The notes: generated from the sequence alone by a model not told the origin. A stretch of 64,000 bases of DNA from Christensenella sp. UBA2853 (GCA_002350845.1 DEFL01000019.1:1-64000), one strand, 5' to 3'; positions 43,495-52,793 are shown, numbered from the stretch's first letter. Made by a program: numbers and translations.

Positions 43495-44295
43495 TTAATC
43501 AATGGAATAGACATCCCCGACCCGGTCACGCCAGGCCACGGCCAGTTTGACATCCTTTCCGATGCGCACGCCTTCCAGTTCAAGCTGTGTGGCATTGGTC
43601 CTGTAGGCAAGGTCCGGCGTATTGTTTTCGCCGGAAAGATGGCCGATGACGAAATTGGAGCACCCGGTTTCGATGAATTCCGTCAGGCATCTTGCGCAGT
43701 CCTGATTGCTCAGATGCCCTCTGCGGCCCTCAATCCTCTGCTTGAGCGCATACCGATAGTGTTCATTGGCATGCAGCAGATCCGGATCATAGTTGCTTTC
43801 CAGAAGAATCAGGTTGCTTCCTGAAACGGAGCTCTTCACTTTCTCCGACATGTATCCCAGATCCGTCACAATGCTCACCGAATGGTTTCCGCCCCACAGA
43901 CGGAATGCACAGGGATCTGCCGCGTCATGGGAAATCCGGAAGGAATCAATGCCCAGGTTCCGGATATAGAAATCCTCCCCGATCACAAACTCTCTCTTCA
44001 GGCCGTCCGGAATTCTTCCGATCCCGGATGGCATCGCATTCCAGGTCTCATGGGTGGCATAGATCGGGATATTATAGCGTCTGGCCATGACACCGATTCC
44101 CGCCACATGATCATGATGCTCATGGGTGACAAGAATGGCGTCCAGATCAGCCGCTTTCTCCCCGACAAACCGCATGGCCTCATCGATCTGGATACCGCTT
44201 TTCCCGCAGTCCACGAGAATCCTGGTGTCCCGGTACACGACCAGGCTTGCGTTTCCGCTTGAACCCGAGTAAAGCGGACAGAATGTCATCTGCAT
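43495..44295 (-). CDS. WalJ/YycJ-like metallo-beta-lactamase-fold hydrolase
   Basis: This 266-residue MBL-fold protein has VTHEHHDHVAG for two metals and further ligands in VTDLGYM, LESNYDPDLL and VIGHLSGEN. The text CPLYSGSSGNASLV at the start and HLSNQDCARCL near residue 200 mark the YycJ/WalJ family, a nuclease-like group linked in Bacillus to the WalRK wall-control operon. Here it is in a run with licD and transketolase genes, 14 bases after licD. The start at 44295 has GAGAGGAA upstream. The substrate is not established. Confidence 0.88.
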   Translation of the reverse strand: MQMTFCPLYSGSSGNASLVVYRDTRILVDCGKSGIQIDEAMRFVGEKAADLDAILVTHEHHDHVAGIGVMARRYNIPIYATHETWNAMPSGIGRIPDGLKREFVIGEDFYIRNLGIDSFRISHDAADPCAFRLWGGNHSVSIVTDLGYMSEKVKSSVSGSNLILLESNYDPDLLHANEHYRYALKQRIEGRRGHLSNQDCARCLTEFIETGCSNFVIGHLSGENNTPDLAYRTNATQLELEGVRIGKDVKLAVAWRDRVGDVYSID

Positions 44296-44309
44296 ATGGT
44301 TTTTTCCTC

Positions 44310-45056
44310 TCAGATATCCAGATGTTTGGCGACTCTCTCGTTTTCAGGCGGAGGCGTCATATAATCCGGCCCAAAGAGGATGGTCAGCACTTCATCATAG
44401 CGTTCCGGAATCAGGCACTGCAGGTGCTCAAAAGGCGCCTTGATCTTCCGTTCAAACTGTTCCGGATGCCAGATATGCATCATCAGTTCAAATGCACCGT
44501 TGGACATGCAAAGATCGTTGCCCGTGGTGTACATCTTTGAGATCTTTTCATAGCGCTGTGTCTTCCACTGTGTGGTAAACGGCAGCCCCATCAGATGCGT
44601 TGCCCGCAGCAGAATCCGGTTTTTCAGAGAAAAGCGCGAATAATCCACATCATGCTTGAGCATGCCCTGCAGCAGATGCAGGCGGAGGAACCACCACTTC
44701 CTGCGGATGCCTTCCGGAGGAACATGGTCCAGAATGAACAGATCCGTCCAGGCTGCTGCCTTCGCGGGATCCCGGTTCATAATGCGCGGAGTCCATGTGT
44801 TGAGGTACGTCAGTTCAAAGCGCTGGTCACATTCCTTCGGGTAAACCTTGCGCAGGCGCTCAAACTCCTCACGTGTAATGAGAATATCCACATCATCATC
44901 CCACGGAATAAATCCCTTGTGGCGGACAGCACCCAGAAGGGTTCCGCACATGAGATTGTATTCAATATGATGGCGCTCACACACCTTGATCAGATCATCC
45001 AGCTGCTCAAGAAGTTCCGCATGGATCTCCTCAAGCGTCAGTTCCACCTTTGGCAT
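44310..45056 (-). CDS. LicD family phosphotransferase
   Basis: This 248-residue LicD-type nucleotidyltransferase-fold enzyme usually moves phosphocholine or a similar group from a CDP-carrier onto cell-surface glycans. The defining MCGTLLGAVRHKGFIPWDDD with the following VDILI is intact near residues 38-58. The N-terminal helix ELLEQLDDLIKVCERHHIEY is typical. No licA or licC (choline kinase and cytidylyltransferase) genes are in the window, so the transferred group may not be choline. It lies 16 bases after the transketolase C-half gene, in the surface-glycan-like operon. Confidence 0.88.
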   Translation of the reverse strand: MPKVELTLEEIHAELLEQLDDLIKVCERHHIEYNLMCGTLLGAVRHKGFIPWDDDVDILITREEFERLRKVYPKECDQRFELTYLNTWTPRIMNRDPAKAAAWTDLFILDHVPPEGIRRKWWFLRLHLLQGMLKHDVDYSRFSLKNRILLRATHLMGLPFTTQWKTQRYEKISKMYTTGNDLCMSNGAFELMMHIWHPEQFERKIKAPFEHLQCLIPERYDEVLTILFGPDYMTPPPENERVAKHLDI

Positions 45057-45072
45057 ACTCTCGTCCTTTCTC

Positions 45073-45996
45073 TTATGCCTTCAGCCAGGCCATCGTTCGC
45101 TCACAGATGGCGCGGTCATCCATTTGATAGCAGCCGCGAAGGTACTGCTGTGTTCCGACAATCGTGGAATAGGTATCCTCCATGCCGATGCGGTGCACCA
45201 CCGCTCCCGTGCCCGCTTCCATGGCGACCTCGCAGACAGCGGAACCAAAGCCGCCCACAATCGTGTGCTCTTCCACTGTCACGAGATGCGAAAAGCGCGT
45301 GCACAGTTCGATAATCTTTTCCCGGTCAATGGGCTTGACGCAGGGGAAGGAAACCACTTCGGCTGAGATGCCTTTATCGGCAAGCATCTGTGCCGCGGAC
45401 ACCGTCTGCGTCAGAATGCCGCCGGATGAAAGAATGGCGACATCCTTTCCTTCGCGCAGCGTCAGCGCCTGCGGCATTTTCCAGCCTGTCACCGGCGCTT
45501 CATGGAGGGTCGGCTCTCCGCCGCGTCCCAAGCGCAGATAGCAGGTGCCGGGAGTTTTCATCATTTCAGGGACCACTGCTTCCACTTCAACGGGGTCTCC
45601 CGGAGCAAACACGGTGACGCCCGGAAGTGCCCGGAGTACCGCAATATCCTCTGTGGCATGATGGCTCATGCCGAGCGAGCCGTAGACAAACCCGCCGCCC
45701 ACGCACACGATCTTGACATTGGCGTCATGATAGGCGCAGTCATTGCGGATCTGTTCAAGACACCTGAGGGTCGGAAAATTGCCGATGGAATAGGTGATCA
45801 CGGTTCTTCCTGTCATGGAAAGCCCCGCGGCCATGCTCGTCATGGCCTGCTCGGCAATGCCGGCATTGACAAACTGATCCGGATAGGTTTCCCAGAAGGG
45901 TTTCAGCACGCCGAACCCCAGGTCACCGGTGATCAGCACGAGCCGCCTGTCGTCCGCCGCCAGACGCATCAGAGCCCTTACAAATGCATCTCTCAT
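45073..45996 (-). CDS. Transketolase C-terminal half (Pyr and C-terminal domains)
   Basis: The 307-residue protein is the second chain of a split transketolase. It carries the pyrimidine-binding domain (LITGDLGFGVLKPFWETYPD, NAGIAEQAMTSMAAGLSMTG with the catalytic Glu in GIAEQ). The C-terminal domain follows (ILTQTVSAAQMLADKGISAE, VTVEEHTIVGGFGSAVCEV). Its start overlaps the N-half stop by four bases (ATGA), so both chains are made together. Split pairs like this occur both in sugar metabolism and inside surface-polysaccharide clusters. Confidence 0.92.
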   Translation of the reverse strand: MRDAFVRALMRLAADDRRLVLITGDLGFGVLKPFWETYPDQFVNAGIAEQAMTSMAAGLSMTGRTVITYSIGNFPTLRCLEQIRNDCAYHDANVKIVCVGGGFVYGSLGMSHHATEDIAVLRALPGVTVFAPGDPVEVEAVVPEMMKTPGTCYLRLGRGGEPTLHEAPVTGWKMPQALTLREGKDVAILSSGGILTQTVSAAQMLADKGISAEVVSFPCVKPIDREKIIELCTRFSHLVTVEEHTIVGGFGSAVCEVAMEAGTGAVVHRIGMEDTYSTIVGTQQYLRGCYQMDDRAICERTMAWLKA

Positions 45997-46877
45997 GGTC
46001 TCTGCGCCTCCAGTTCCAGGCGTGCAGCCTCATATTCTTCACCCTGCGGTGTTCTGTAATGCCAGAGAATATCATTCTCCATAAAGCTGACGCCTTTCCC
46101 CTTGACGGTGTCAGCAATGATGACAGACGGGCTGCCTTTGTGCTCCAGCGCCTTTCTGAAAGCCTCTTCCAGGACATGCACGTCATGCCCGTCCACGCGC
46201 TGCACATACCAGCCGAAGGCTGCCCATTTATCGTCGAACGGTTCCAGGCGGATCGTATTTTCACAGAAATCAAGGGACTGCATATGATTGTGGTCCACCA
46301 CAGCGATCAGGTGATCCAGACCAAAGTGATTGGCCTCCAGGGCCGCTTCCCACACACTGCCCTCGTCGCATTCCCCATCGCCCAGCACCACAAAGGTGTG
46401 CCAGTCCCGGCCGTCCATTTTGGCTCCGAGCGCCATGCCCGTGCCGACGGCCAGACCGTGACCGAGCGAGCCTGTGGAGAACTCCACGCCGGGCACGCCC
46501 CGATGGGATACATGCCCGGAGAGATGCGATCCGTTGGCATAATGCTGTCTCAGCTCTTCAACCGGAAAAAATCCGCGCTCGGCAAGCGCTGCATAAACGG
46601 CAGCGCCGGCATGCCCCTTGGAGAGGATCAGGCGGTCCCTGTTCTCCATGGCCGGATCGGCGGGATTCACGTTGAGAATGCGTGTATACAGCACAGCCAT
46701 GATTTCAGCCACAGAAAAAATGGCTCCGATGTGGCTGCCACGGCTGATATGAGTCATTTCCAGTCCATGACGGCGAATGAGCCATGCAAGCACTTCAGGA
46801 TCCGACGCATCGGGCTCCCCGGGAAGGAAACCTGCATGAACCCACTGTGTATATGTCATCCCATCCCGGTATTCCAT
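45993..46877 (-). CDS. Transketolase N-terminal half (TPP-binding domain)
   Basis: The 294-residue chain holds the diphosphate-binding domain of a split transketolase. It shows the TPP motif GDGECDEGSVWEAALEAN ending in VVDHNHMQ, the helix RDRLILSKGHAGAAVYAALA, and HLSGHVSHRGVPGVEFSTGS. GTG or ATG codons upstream overlap the sugar transferase gene; ATG 46877 is used since GGAAGGTGA lies just before it, 4 bases after the sugar transferase stop. It may make a deoxy- or branched-sugar precursor for the neighbouring glycan genes, or simply act in the pentose phosphate route. Confidence 0.92.
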   Translation of the reverse strand: MEYRDGMTYTQWVHAGFLPGEPDASDPEVLAWLIRRHGLEMTHISRGSHIGAIFSVAEIMAVLYTRILNVNPADPAMENRDRLILSKGHAGAAVYAALAERGFFPVEELRQHYANGSHLSGHVSHRGVPGVEFSTGSLGHGLAVGTGMALGAKMDGRDWHTFVVLGDGECDEGSVWEAALEANHFGLDHLIAVVDHNHMQSLDFCENTIRLEPFDDKWAAFGWYVQRVDGHDVHVLEEAFRKALEHKGSPSVIIADTVKGKGVSFMENDILWHYRTPQGEEYEAARLELEAQRP

Positions 46878-46881
46878 ACTT

Positions 46882-47592
46882 TCACCTTCCGTCTGCTTTG
46901 CCTTTTGCCCTGCCTTCATCGGCCATTTTCTTGGCCTTGCCGAATACACCGCCGATGGTTTCCAGCAGAAGCCTGACATCCAGTCCGAAGGACTGGTTCT
47001 TTGCATATTCCACTCTCAGGCGGTTTTTCTCGGGAAGAATGTACTTCTCGTAGTTTTCCACCGGGTTCTCCGTCCCGACAATCTCGTCCTGCGCGATAAA
47101 CACGATGCTGGACCGGTCTGTAATCCCCGGGCGCACCCAGAGAATGCACTGTTCCTCCTCAGTATACGCATTCGTATACAGCAGAAGCTCCGGACGCGGG
47201 CCGACAAAGGACATATCGCCCTTGATGATATTCAGCAGCTGCGGAAGCTCGTCGAGCTTCAGGCGGCGCATGACTTTTCCGGCGCGTGTGACGCGGCTGT
47301 CATTGAGCGCGGTGCATCCGCCTGTTTTGTCCGCGCCGACCACCATGGAGCGGAATTTGAGGATCTGAAAGGTGCGGTTGTGATATCCGCCCCGCGGTGC
47401 CTTGTAGAAAACCGGACCCTTTGAGTCAAGTTTCACCCACAGCGCAAGGGGCAGCATAATCAGCGCACCGGGAATCATCAGAATCAGGGCAAGCAGCAGA
47501 TCAAGAATCCGTTTGACCACGTGGCTGTAGAACGGATGTGACAGGGGACCGTCCCAGTACGGAAGTGATTCCGTTGTTTGTTGTTTCTGCAT
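46882..47592 (-). CDS. Initiating sugar-phosphate transferase (WcaJ/WbaP-like)
   Basis: This 236-residue enzyme has one N-terminal hydrophobic helix (ILDLLLALILMIPGALIMLP) and the bacterial sugar transferase core: KAPRGGYHNRTFQILKFRSM, VTRAGKVMRRLKLDELPQLL, NIIKGDMSFVGPRPE. It would move a sugar phosphate from a UDP-sugar onto undecaprenyl phosphate to begin a capsule, exopolysaccharide or glycoprotein chain. ATG 47592 (MQKQQ) is chosen because AGAGG lies 9 bases upstream; a TTG at 47601 is too close to that site. It follows parB by 40 bases. Confidence 0.9.
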   Translation of the reverse strand: MQKQQTTESLPYWDGPLSHPFYSHVVKRILDLLLALILMIPGALIMLPLALWVKLDSKGPVFYKAPRGGYHNRTFQILKFRSMVVGADKTGGCTALNDSRVTRAGKVMRRLKLDELPQLLNIIKGDMSFVGPRPELLLYTNAYTEEEQCILWVRPGITDRSSIVFIAQDEIVGTENPVENYEKYILPEKNRLRVEYAKNQSFGLDVRLLLETIGGVFGKAKKMADEGRAKGKADGR

Positions 47593-47632
47593 TCTATTCA
47601 ACCTCTTCTGATCTGAACCGCATCGGTTCTGC

Positions 47633-48508
47633 TTAGTCTTCCTGGCTGATCAGCTTCTCGAGCAGTTCATTGACATGCTCCAGCTCATCCCTTGTATAGT
47701 ACTGCAGAATGATTCTTCCCCGGGTATCGGAGCCCTTGAGCATGACACGCACGCCCATGGCTTCGCGCAGGCGTGTTTCCAGCTGGCTCAGTTCGCTGGA
47801 GAGTGTTTCTGTTTCTGACCGGGACCGTTTCCTCGGCTTTTCCTCCCGGGTCATGGCTGCAATTTCTTCCAGCTGACGGACTGAATACCCTTTGCTGACG
47901 GTTTCATCTGCCAGCTGACGCTGTCTCTCGACATCATCCAGTCCGGCCAGTACGCGGGCATGCCCTGCGCTGAGGACACCTTCCCGGATCAGATCACAGA
48001 CAGAGGAAGGAAGTGTCAGCAGTCGAAGCAGGTTGGCGACAGCCGGACGGGATTTGCCCAGACGCTTGGCCACTTCTTCCTGCGTGAAATCGCACTGATC
48101 CATCAGCTGACGGATGCCCTGGGCAACTTCCAGCGGATTGAGATCCTCACGCTGGAGGTTTTCAATGAGGGCAACCTCCATCTGCTGGGTTTTGTCCATT
48201 TCCCGGATCAGGCAGGGAACCTCTGTGAGGCCTGCTTCCCTGGCTGCGCGCCAGCGGCGCTCACCAGCCACAATGGTAAACCGATCCTTATTCCCCTTCA
48301 CAACCAGGATCGGCTGGAGAATGCCCTGGGTCGAAATGGATTGCGCCAGAAGAGAAATGCTCTCCTGAGAAAACGCTTTTCTCGGCTGATCCAGATTGGG
48401 ATCAATCCGTCCGATGTCAATCATCTGTACACCGGTCAAATCCTGACTTTCATCCTCCGGCAGCAGCGCGTCCAGCCCTCTGCCTAATCCATGCGCCTTT
48501 TTCGGCAT
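47633..48508 (-). CDS. parB: Chromosome-partitioning protein ParB (Spo0J)
   Basis: This 291-residue ParB is a CTP-dependent clamp that loads at parS sites. The N-terminal CTPase domain has IDPNLDQPRKAF, the P-loop-like GERRWRAAREAGL and LIENLQREDLNPLE. The central helix-turn-helix reads QEEVAKRLGKSRPAVANLLR, and a C-terminal dimerisation domain follows. The opening KKAHGLGRGLDALLP is the ParA-stimulating peptide typical of Spo0J. The start has GGAGGGG upstream. It lies 35 bases after parA. No 16-base parS-like sequence was found by eye nearby. Confidence 0.95.
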   Translation of the reverse strand: MPKKAHGLGRGLDALLPEDESQDLTGVQMIDIGRIDPNLDQPRKAFSQESISLLAQSISTQGILQPILVVKGNKDRFTIVAGERRWRAAREAGLTEVPCLIREMDKTQQMEVALIENLQREDLNPLEVAQGIRQLMDQCDFTQEEVAKRLGKSRPAVANLLRLLTLPSSVCDLIREGVLSAGHARVLAGLDDVERQRQLADETVSKGYSVRQLEEIAAMTREEKPRKRSRSETETLSSELSQLETRLREAMGVRVMLKGSDTRGRIILQYYTRDELEHVNELLEKLISQED

Positions 48509-48543
48509 TTTGTTTCCCCTCCGGCTGCGGTATTACCCGCTGA

Positions 48544-49320
48544 TCAATGCTTTTTGACTTTCTTCCCGTTGCGCTTGAGGACTTCCTCACCCAGTGCCCG
48601 ATAGGCAACGGCCCCCGCTGACCGGGGATCATAGATATGAATCGGCTCCCCATGGCTCGGAGCCTCACCGAGGCGCACAGAGCGGGGAATCGTGACAGGA
48701 TACACCTGTTTTTTGAAATGCTTTTTGACCTGATCCACAACCTGCAGTCCAAGGTTCGTGCGTCCATCCAGCATGGTCAGCAGAATGCCTTCCACGATCA
48801 GGTTTGTATTGATGGACCTGCGGACACGGGAGATCGTATTCATGAGGCTGGTCACGCCTTCCAGCGCATAATACTCGCACTGGATCGGAATGAGCACGGA
48901 GTCCGCGGCAGCCAGCGCGTTGAGGGTCAGCAGGCCGAGCGACGGAGGGCAGTCGATCACAATGAAATCATAGCGGTCCTTGTACGGCTCCAGTGCTTTT
49001 TTCAGCTGATATTCCCGGTCTTCCTCATCCACCAGTTCCAGCTCCGCACCGGCCAGACGGATATCTGCTCCTGCCACATCCAGGCGGTCCCACTGGGTAT
49101 GCTCAATGCAGCGGCCCATGTCCGCGTTCCCCACCAGAACCTCATAAATGCTGTTTTCCCCGGCTTCCATGCCCAGGCCGGACGTTGCATTTCCCTGGGG
49201 GTCCAGGTCCACCATCAGCGTTTTCTGTCCAAGGTCCGCAAGAATAGCGGACAGATTGACCGTCGTTGTGGTTTTGCCCACACCGCCTTTTTGATTGGTT
49301 ACCGCAATCGTCTTTCCCAC
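48544..49320 (-). CDS. parA: Chromosome-partitioning ATPase ParA (Soj)
   Basis: This 258-residue deviant Walker ATPase has KTIAVTNQKGGVGKTTTTVN near the start, VDLDPQGNATSGLG, DFIVIDCPPSLGLLT and a C-terminal helix rich in Lys for DNA contact. With ParB it segregates the replication origin. GTG 49320 is the most family-like start (VGKTIAVTNQ); an ATG at 49332 adds MVIA and cannot be excluded. The start follows an extended -10 promoter by about 45 bases. It heads an operon that continues through glycan and transketolase genes. Confidence 0.94.
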   Translation of the reverse strand: MGKTIAVTNQKGGVGKTTTTVNLSAILADLGQKTLMVDLDPQGNATSGLGMEAGENSIYEVLVGNADMGRCIEHTQWDRLDVAGADIRLAGAELELVDEEDREYQLKKALEPYKDRYDFIVIDCPPSLGLLTLNALAAADSVLIPIQCEYYALEGVTSLMNTISRVRRSINTNLIVEGILLTMLDGRTNLGLQVVDQVKKHFKKQVYPVTIPRSVRLGEAPSHGEPIHIYDPRSAGAVAYRALGEEVLKRNGKKVKKH

Positions 49321-49368
49321 AGCAATCACCATCCCGGTTTACAGCTTCGCACACTTGTACATTTTCCT

Positions 49369-49396
49369 ATTATATCAGTTTTCAGGGGCTTGTAAA
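49369..49396 (-). promoter_or_regulatory. Promoter of the parA-parB operon
   Basis: On the minus strand TTTACA (49396-49391), 16 bases and the extended -10 TGATATAAT (ending 49369) are seen. RNA would start near 49362. Confidence 0.7.
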
Positions 49397-49470
49397 GTGC
49401 ACGGGCGCCTGCCGGGGATGCCCATGGGATCAGCATTTCCTGCCCCCTGCGTTCTGTTCGTCCATGCGCA

Positions 49471-49504
49471 AAAGCAGGGCTCCGCTGCATGCAGAGCCCT
49501 GCTT
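49471..49504 (-). terminator. Terminator of the GH38 gene
   Basis: AAAGCAGGGCTC pairs with GAGCCCTGCTTT around a 10-base loop, with a T-rich tail on the minus strand. It lies 19 bases past the GH38 stop. Confidence 0.75.
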
Positions 49505-49522
49505 TCGCTGATGCTTTTTCCA

Positions 49523-52500
49523 TTATCGTTGTGGTTCCTGCACAGCCCGGAATGTCCGGATCTGGAACGGGCGAAAAGTCAGACGGAAGTCCTTTCCCTC
49601 CATCCTGCAGCCCTCTTCCTCCTCGGAGAGGCCGCACTCCGTCATCACCCGGTATTCAGGCAGCTGAAGATGGGCACTGCAGCTTCTCCCATACGGTTCA
49701 TAGAGGCGGAGAATCTGTCCGTTTCCGTCCTCTGCCGGTTTCACGGTCTCAAGCACTGCGCCTTCCGCCCGGATGCCTTCCTTTTCTGTGCATCGGCCCT
49801 TCAGTATAACCGGCGGCTGATTGAAAGCATAAGCCGCCCGAACGGTGCCGCTGTCGGCAAATGTGCCCGAATAAGGAAGCAGGGCAAAGGAAAGACTGTG
49901 CTCCCCGCGGTCACATGCGGGAGCCGGAACCAGCGGGGCCCTGAGCAGCGTCAGCGCCATCTCAGCCCGGTCACAGCTGATGCCGTAGATGCCGTCATTG
50001 AGCAGGGACAGCCCCCTGCCTTCATCGTGCAGGGCAGTATACCTCTGCTGGCAGACCTCATACTGTGCCGCAGCTCCTGCGTCCGAGCGATGCGCCGGCC
50101 GGCGGATGGATCCAAACTGGATCTCATGCACAGCATCCCTGCAGAGAATATTTGTATGGAAATGCACTTTCAGCATTCTGTGCCGCTCATGCCAGGAGAT
50201 GGCTGTGCGGAAGACCAGCATGCGGGACGACGCTTCCAGGGAGATGGTCTGGACAGAAGTGCTGCCGGAAAATGCGCGCTCCACCGTGACTTCTGCGCGC
50301 TGCGGTGTGTTGAGTGTCAGGGCTGCATGCGTCCGGAATGCATCCCGGCAGCGATCTTCTGCCGCATCCCGGCTCATTTCCCATGCATCGTAGACCGGCT
50401 CAACCTGCCTGTAGAGCTGCCAGTCGTTCAGTCCCTCTGCCCCGGCAAACTCCTGCCCATCTTCAAGCGTGACGAGAGAGGCCACACGACCGTCGGGAGT
50501 AATGCGTGCGCGCAGCCATGCATTGCTCAGTTCAAACCCTGTTTCTGTCACAGCGGCCTTCACATCCCCGGGGCACTCCGTCTCTTCACAGTTCACAGCT
50601 CCGCCTGCGGGGAGAGTCTGGTAGACCTGCCGCCCGTCCGGCAGGCGGACCCATCCGGTCACCGGCCACGGAAGCGGATTAAACAGCGTATAGCCGTCCT
50701 CTTCCTGACGGACCCGGAATCCGCTGCTGATCAGCTGTTCCCGCACCTGTGTCATCTTCTCGATCTGACACCGGAACGCCTCAGTCTGTTCCCTGTGCAC
50801 CCGTTCAATGCATACGCCGGCCGCGATGTCATGGAACTGATGGAACAGGAGCACTTCCCACGCCTCTCGCACAGACTCCCTGAATTCTGCCTGAACCCCG
50901 GGATCAGCGGACGAGAGCAGCATTTCCACATCGTGCAGCAGCTCCTGAAGCCTGCGCATCATGGTCTTGGCGCGTCTCTGTGCTGTATAGGTTCCCCTGT
51001 GCCACTGCAGATACAGTTCCCCGACCCAGCGGTGGGACTGTGCACTGCCGCGTGACAGTTCAAAGTATTCCTGAAGGCTTCCGTAGCGGGAGCGCGGAAG
51101 ACCCTCCAGGTCTTCCAGTCTGGACGCCATTTCCACCAGATCCCGGGTTGCTCCGCCTCCCCCGTCCCCGTATCCGAACGGATAAAGCAGCGTGTCAATG
51201 GCATCCCGCTGCGTTCTGTCGGTCTCCCACCGGCGGGCAAAGGATGCCGGATCAACCACAGCATTACTTTTAAAGAAGGAAAGCGCCTGGACCTCGCTCC
51301 CGTCAATTCCTTCCCAGATAAAGTTCTGATACGGAAAACGGGGATATTCAGGGTCAGCGCGCAGCAGTTTCTGCGTGGCAAAATACGGAATGCCGAATCC
51401 TCTGAGCAATTGAGGCAGCGCTCCGGAAAAACCGAAGGTATCCGGCTGCCAGGCGACGCGGCTCTCCACGCCGAACTCCTCCCGGAACCAGCGTTTTCCC
51501 CACATCAGCTGCCGCACAAGGCTCTCGCCTGATGGCAGATTGGTGTCACACTCCACATAAAATGCGCCGTCCGGAATGATCTGTCCGCGCCGGAATGCCT
51601 CCAGAAGAGATGCCCACTGGGCTGGCGCATGCTGCCTGAGCATTTCCAGCAGAGCAGGCTCACAGGCCAGAAAGCGGTACTCCGGGTATTCCTCCATCAG
51701 GGCGAGCTGATTGCCATAAGTTCTCTGTACCTTGCGGATCGTCTCCTCCACCGGCCATAGCCATCCAAGATCGATGTGCGACTGCCCGATGAGCAGATAC
51801 AGCGGGGCCGTCGTGCCGTTATGGCAGGCCATGGCCGGGGCAAGCACTGCTCTTGCTTCCCGGAAAGTGCGGTTTCTCTCCTCCATCGGAAGCTCGAAAT
51901 CCACAATATGTGTCCATTGATCCAGAGCTTCTGCCACCTTCATGGCGCGAAGACTGGTTTCAGGAAGAACCTCCAGCAGTCCGCACAGCGCTTCCACATC
52001 CAGGAAAAGCTGATACGCATCCTCATTCCAGCACTCGACTGTACTCGCCGCAATCACGCACTGCGCATCCGGGACTTCAGGAAGCGGTTTTCTCTCCGGC
52101 GGACATGGGCCCAGGCTTTCCAGTCTCGCGCCGTGGCCGGCATAGGCTTCAACGGCCAGATGGAATTGCTGGTGCGCCTGCACGCTGCGGGACAGCGTCA
52201 CATACGCATGCTCCCGGTCAATGGAGCCTTCGCACTGCCCGTTGACATGGACAAGCTGTTCCGCACCGAGCCCAGGGCGAAGAATCAGCCGCTGTCCGGC
52301 TAAGCTTTCCGGGATCTCGACATCCGCAAAAAACCATCCGTACTCCCAGCATGCGCCCCATGCCGTTCCGGGAGGAAACGGTGTTCTGTCGTGCTGTTCC
52401 GCCTCCTCGCGCGTCAGCCTCTCCATTGTGACAAAGCCTTCAAACGCCAAACGGATGACGGGAACATACAGATGCCTTTTCAGTTCCGTCCGCCAGGCCT

Positions 52501-52537
52501 TCAGCCGCTGCAGCTGCTGCCTTCCCATGACTGCCAT
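49523..52537 (-). CDS. Glycoside hydrolase family 38 (alpha-mannosidase)
   Basis: This 1004-residue enzyme has the GH38 layout: an N-terminal beta region, the seven-stranded alpha/beta domain with the zinc-binding IGQSHIDLGWLWPVEET (about 254-270) and the nucleophile Asp in AWQPDTFGFSGALPQ, a three-helix middle domain, and large C-terminal beta-sandwich domains. HQFHDIAAGV carries another zinc histidine. No signal peptide is present, so it acts on imported mannosides or on host N-glycan fragments inside the cell. The start is ATG 52537 with GAGGAAG upstream; ATG 52528 is an alternative. It is monocistronic and divergent from the FecR-MBG gene. Confidence 0.92.
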   Translation of the reverse strand: MAVMGRQQLQRLKAWRTELKRHLYVPVIRLAFEGFVTMERLTREEAEQHDRTPFPPGTAWGACWEYGWFFADVEIPESLAGQRLILRPGLGAEQLVHVNGQCEGSIDREHAYVTLSRSVQAHQQFHLAVEAYAGHGARLESLGPCPPERKPLPEVPDAQCVIAASTVECWNEDAYQLFLDVEALCGLLEVLPETSLRAMKVAEALDQWTHIVDFELPMEERNRTFREARAVLAPAMACHNGTTAPLYLLIGQSHIDLGWLWPVEETIRKVQRTYGNQLALMEEYPEYRFLACEPALLEMLRQHAPAQWASLLEAFRRGQIIPDGAFYVECDTNLPSGESLVRQLMWGKRWFREEFGVESRVAWQPDTFGFSGALPQLLRGFGIPYFATQKLLRADPEYPRFPYQNFIWEGIDGSEVQALSFFKSNAVVDPASFARRWETDRTQRDAIDTLLYPFGYGDGGGGATRDLVEMASRLEDLEGLPRSRYGSLQEYFELSRGSAQSHRWVGELYLQWHRGTYTAQRRAKTMMRRLQELLHDVEMLLSSADPGVQAEFRESVREAWEVLLFHQFHDIAAGVCIERVHREQTEAFRCQIEKMTQVREQLISSGFRVRQEEDGYTLFNPLPWPVTGWVRLPDGRQVYQTLPAGGAVNCEETECPGDVKAAVTETGFELSNAWLRARITPDGRVASLVTLEDGQEFAGAEGLNDWQLYRQVEPVYDAWEMSRDAAEDRCRDAFRTHAALTLNTPQRAEVTVERAFSGSTSVQTISLEASSRMLVFRTAISWHERHRMLKVHFHTNILCRDAVHEIQFGSIRRPAHRSDAGAAAQYEVCQQRYTALHDEGRGLSLLNDGIYGISCDRAEMALTLLRAPLVPAPACDRGEHSLSFALLPYSGTFADSGTVRAAYAFNQPPVILKGRCTEKEGIRAEGAVLETVKPAEDGNGQILRLYEPYGRSCSAHLQLPEYRVMTECGLSEEEEGCRMEGKDFRLTFRPFQIRTFRAVQEPQR

Positions 52538-52578
52538 GTCCTGTTCTTCCTCTCTGTAACGTTCTGTCTTTGCCTGTC

Positions 52579-52607
52579 ATTGTATGAAAATAGCCCATAA
52601 AAGTAAA
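52579..52607 (-). promoter_or_regulatory. Promoter of the GH38 gene
   Basis: On the minus strand TTTACT (52607-52602), 17 bases and TACAAT (52584-52579) lie 42 bases before the start. Confidence 0.55.
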
Positions 52608-52764
52608 TACCTGCCGGGTACAGCACTTTTCTCCATCCGGGATCGGTCCGAAATCCGGCCGGAATCTGTATTTTTTCTGTACTCTTCCTCTTCCGTTTCA
52701 CCCTCTTTCGGCAAAACCTTTTCCTCTCTCCGAACGTCCCTTCCGGCCGTTTTTTTTCATGCTC

Positions 52765-52793
52765 TTGCCACACTCCCGACTTTCAGATATACT
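52765..52793 (+). promoter_or_regulatory. Promoter of the FecR-MBG gene
   Basis: TTGCCA (52765-52770), 17 bases and TATACT (52788-52793) would start RNA near 52800, leaving a leader of about 120 bases. Nothing else recognisable lies in the divergent gap 52608-52764. Confidence 0.6.

Noticed and set aside
47600..49420. parS site near parAB
   Set aside because: No TGTTTCACGTGAAACA-like 16-mer could be seen on either strand; it may lie outside the window.
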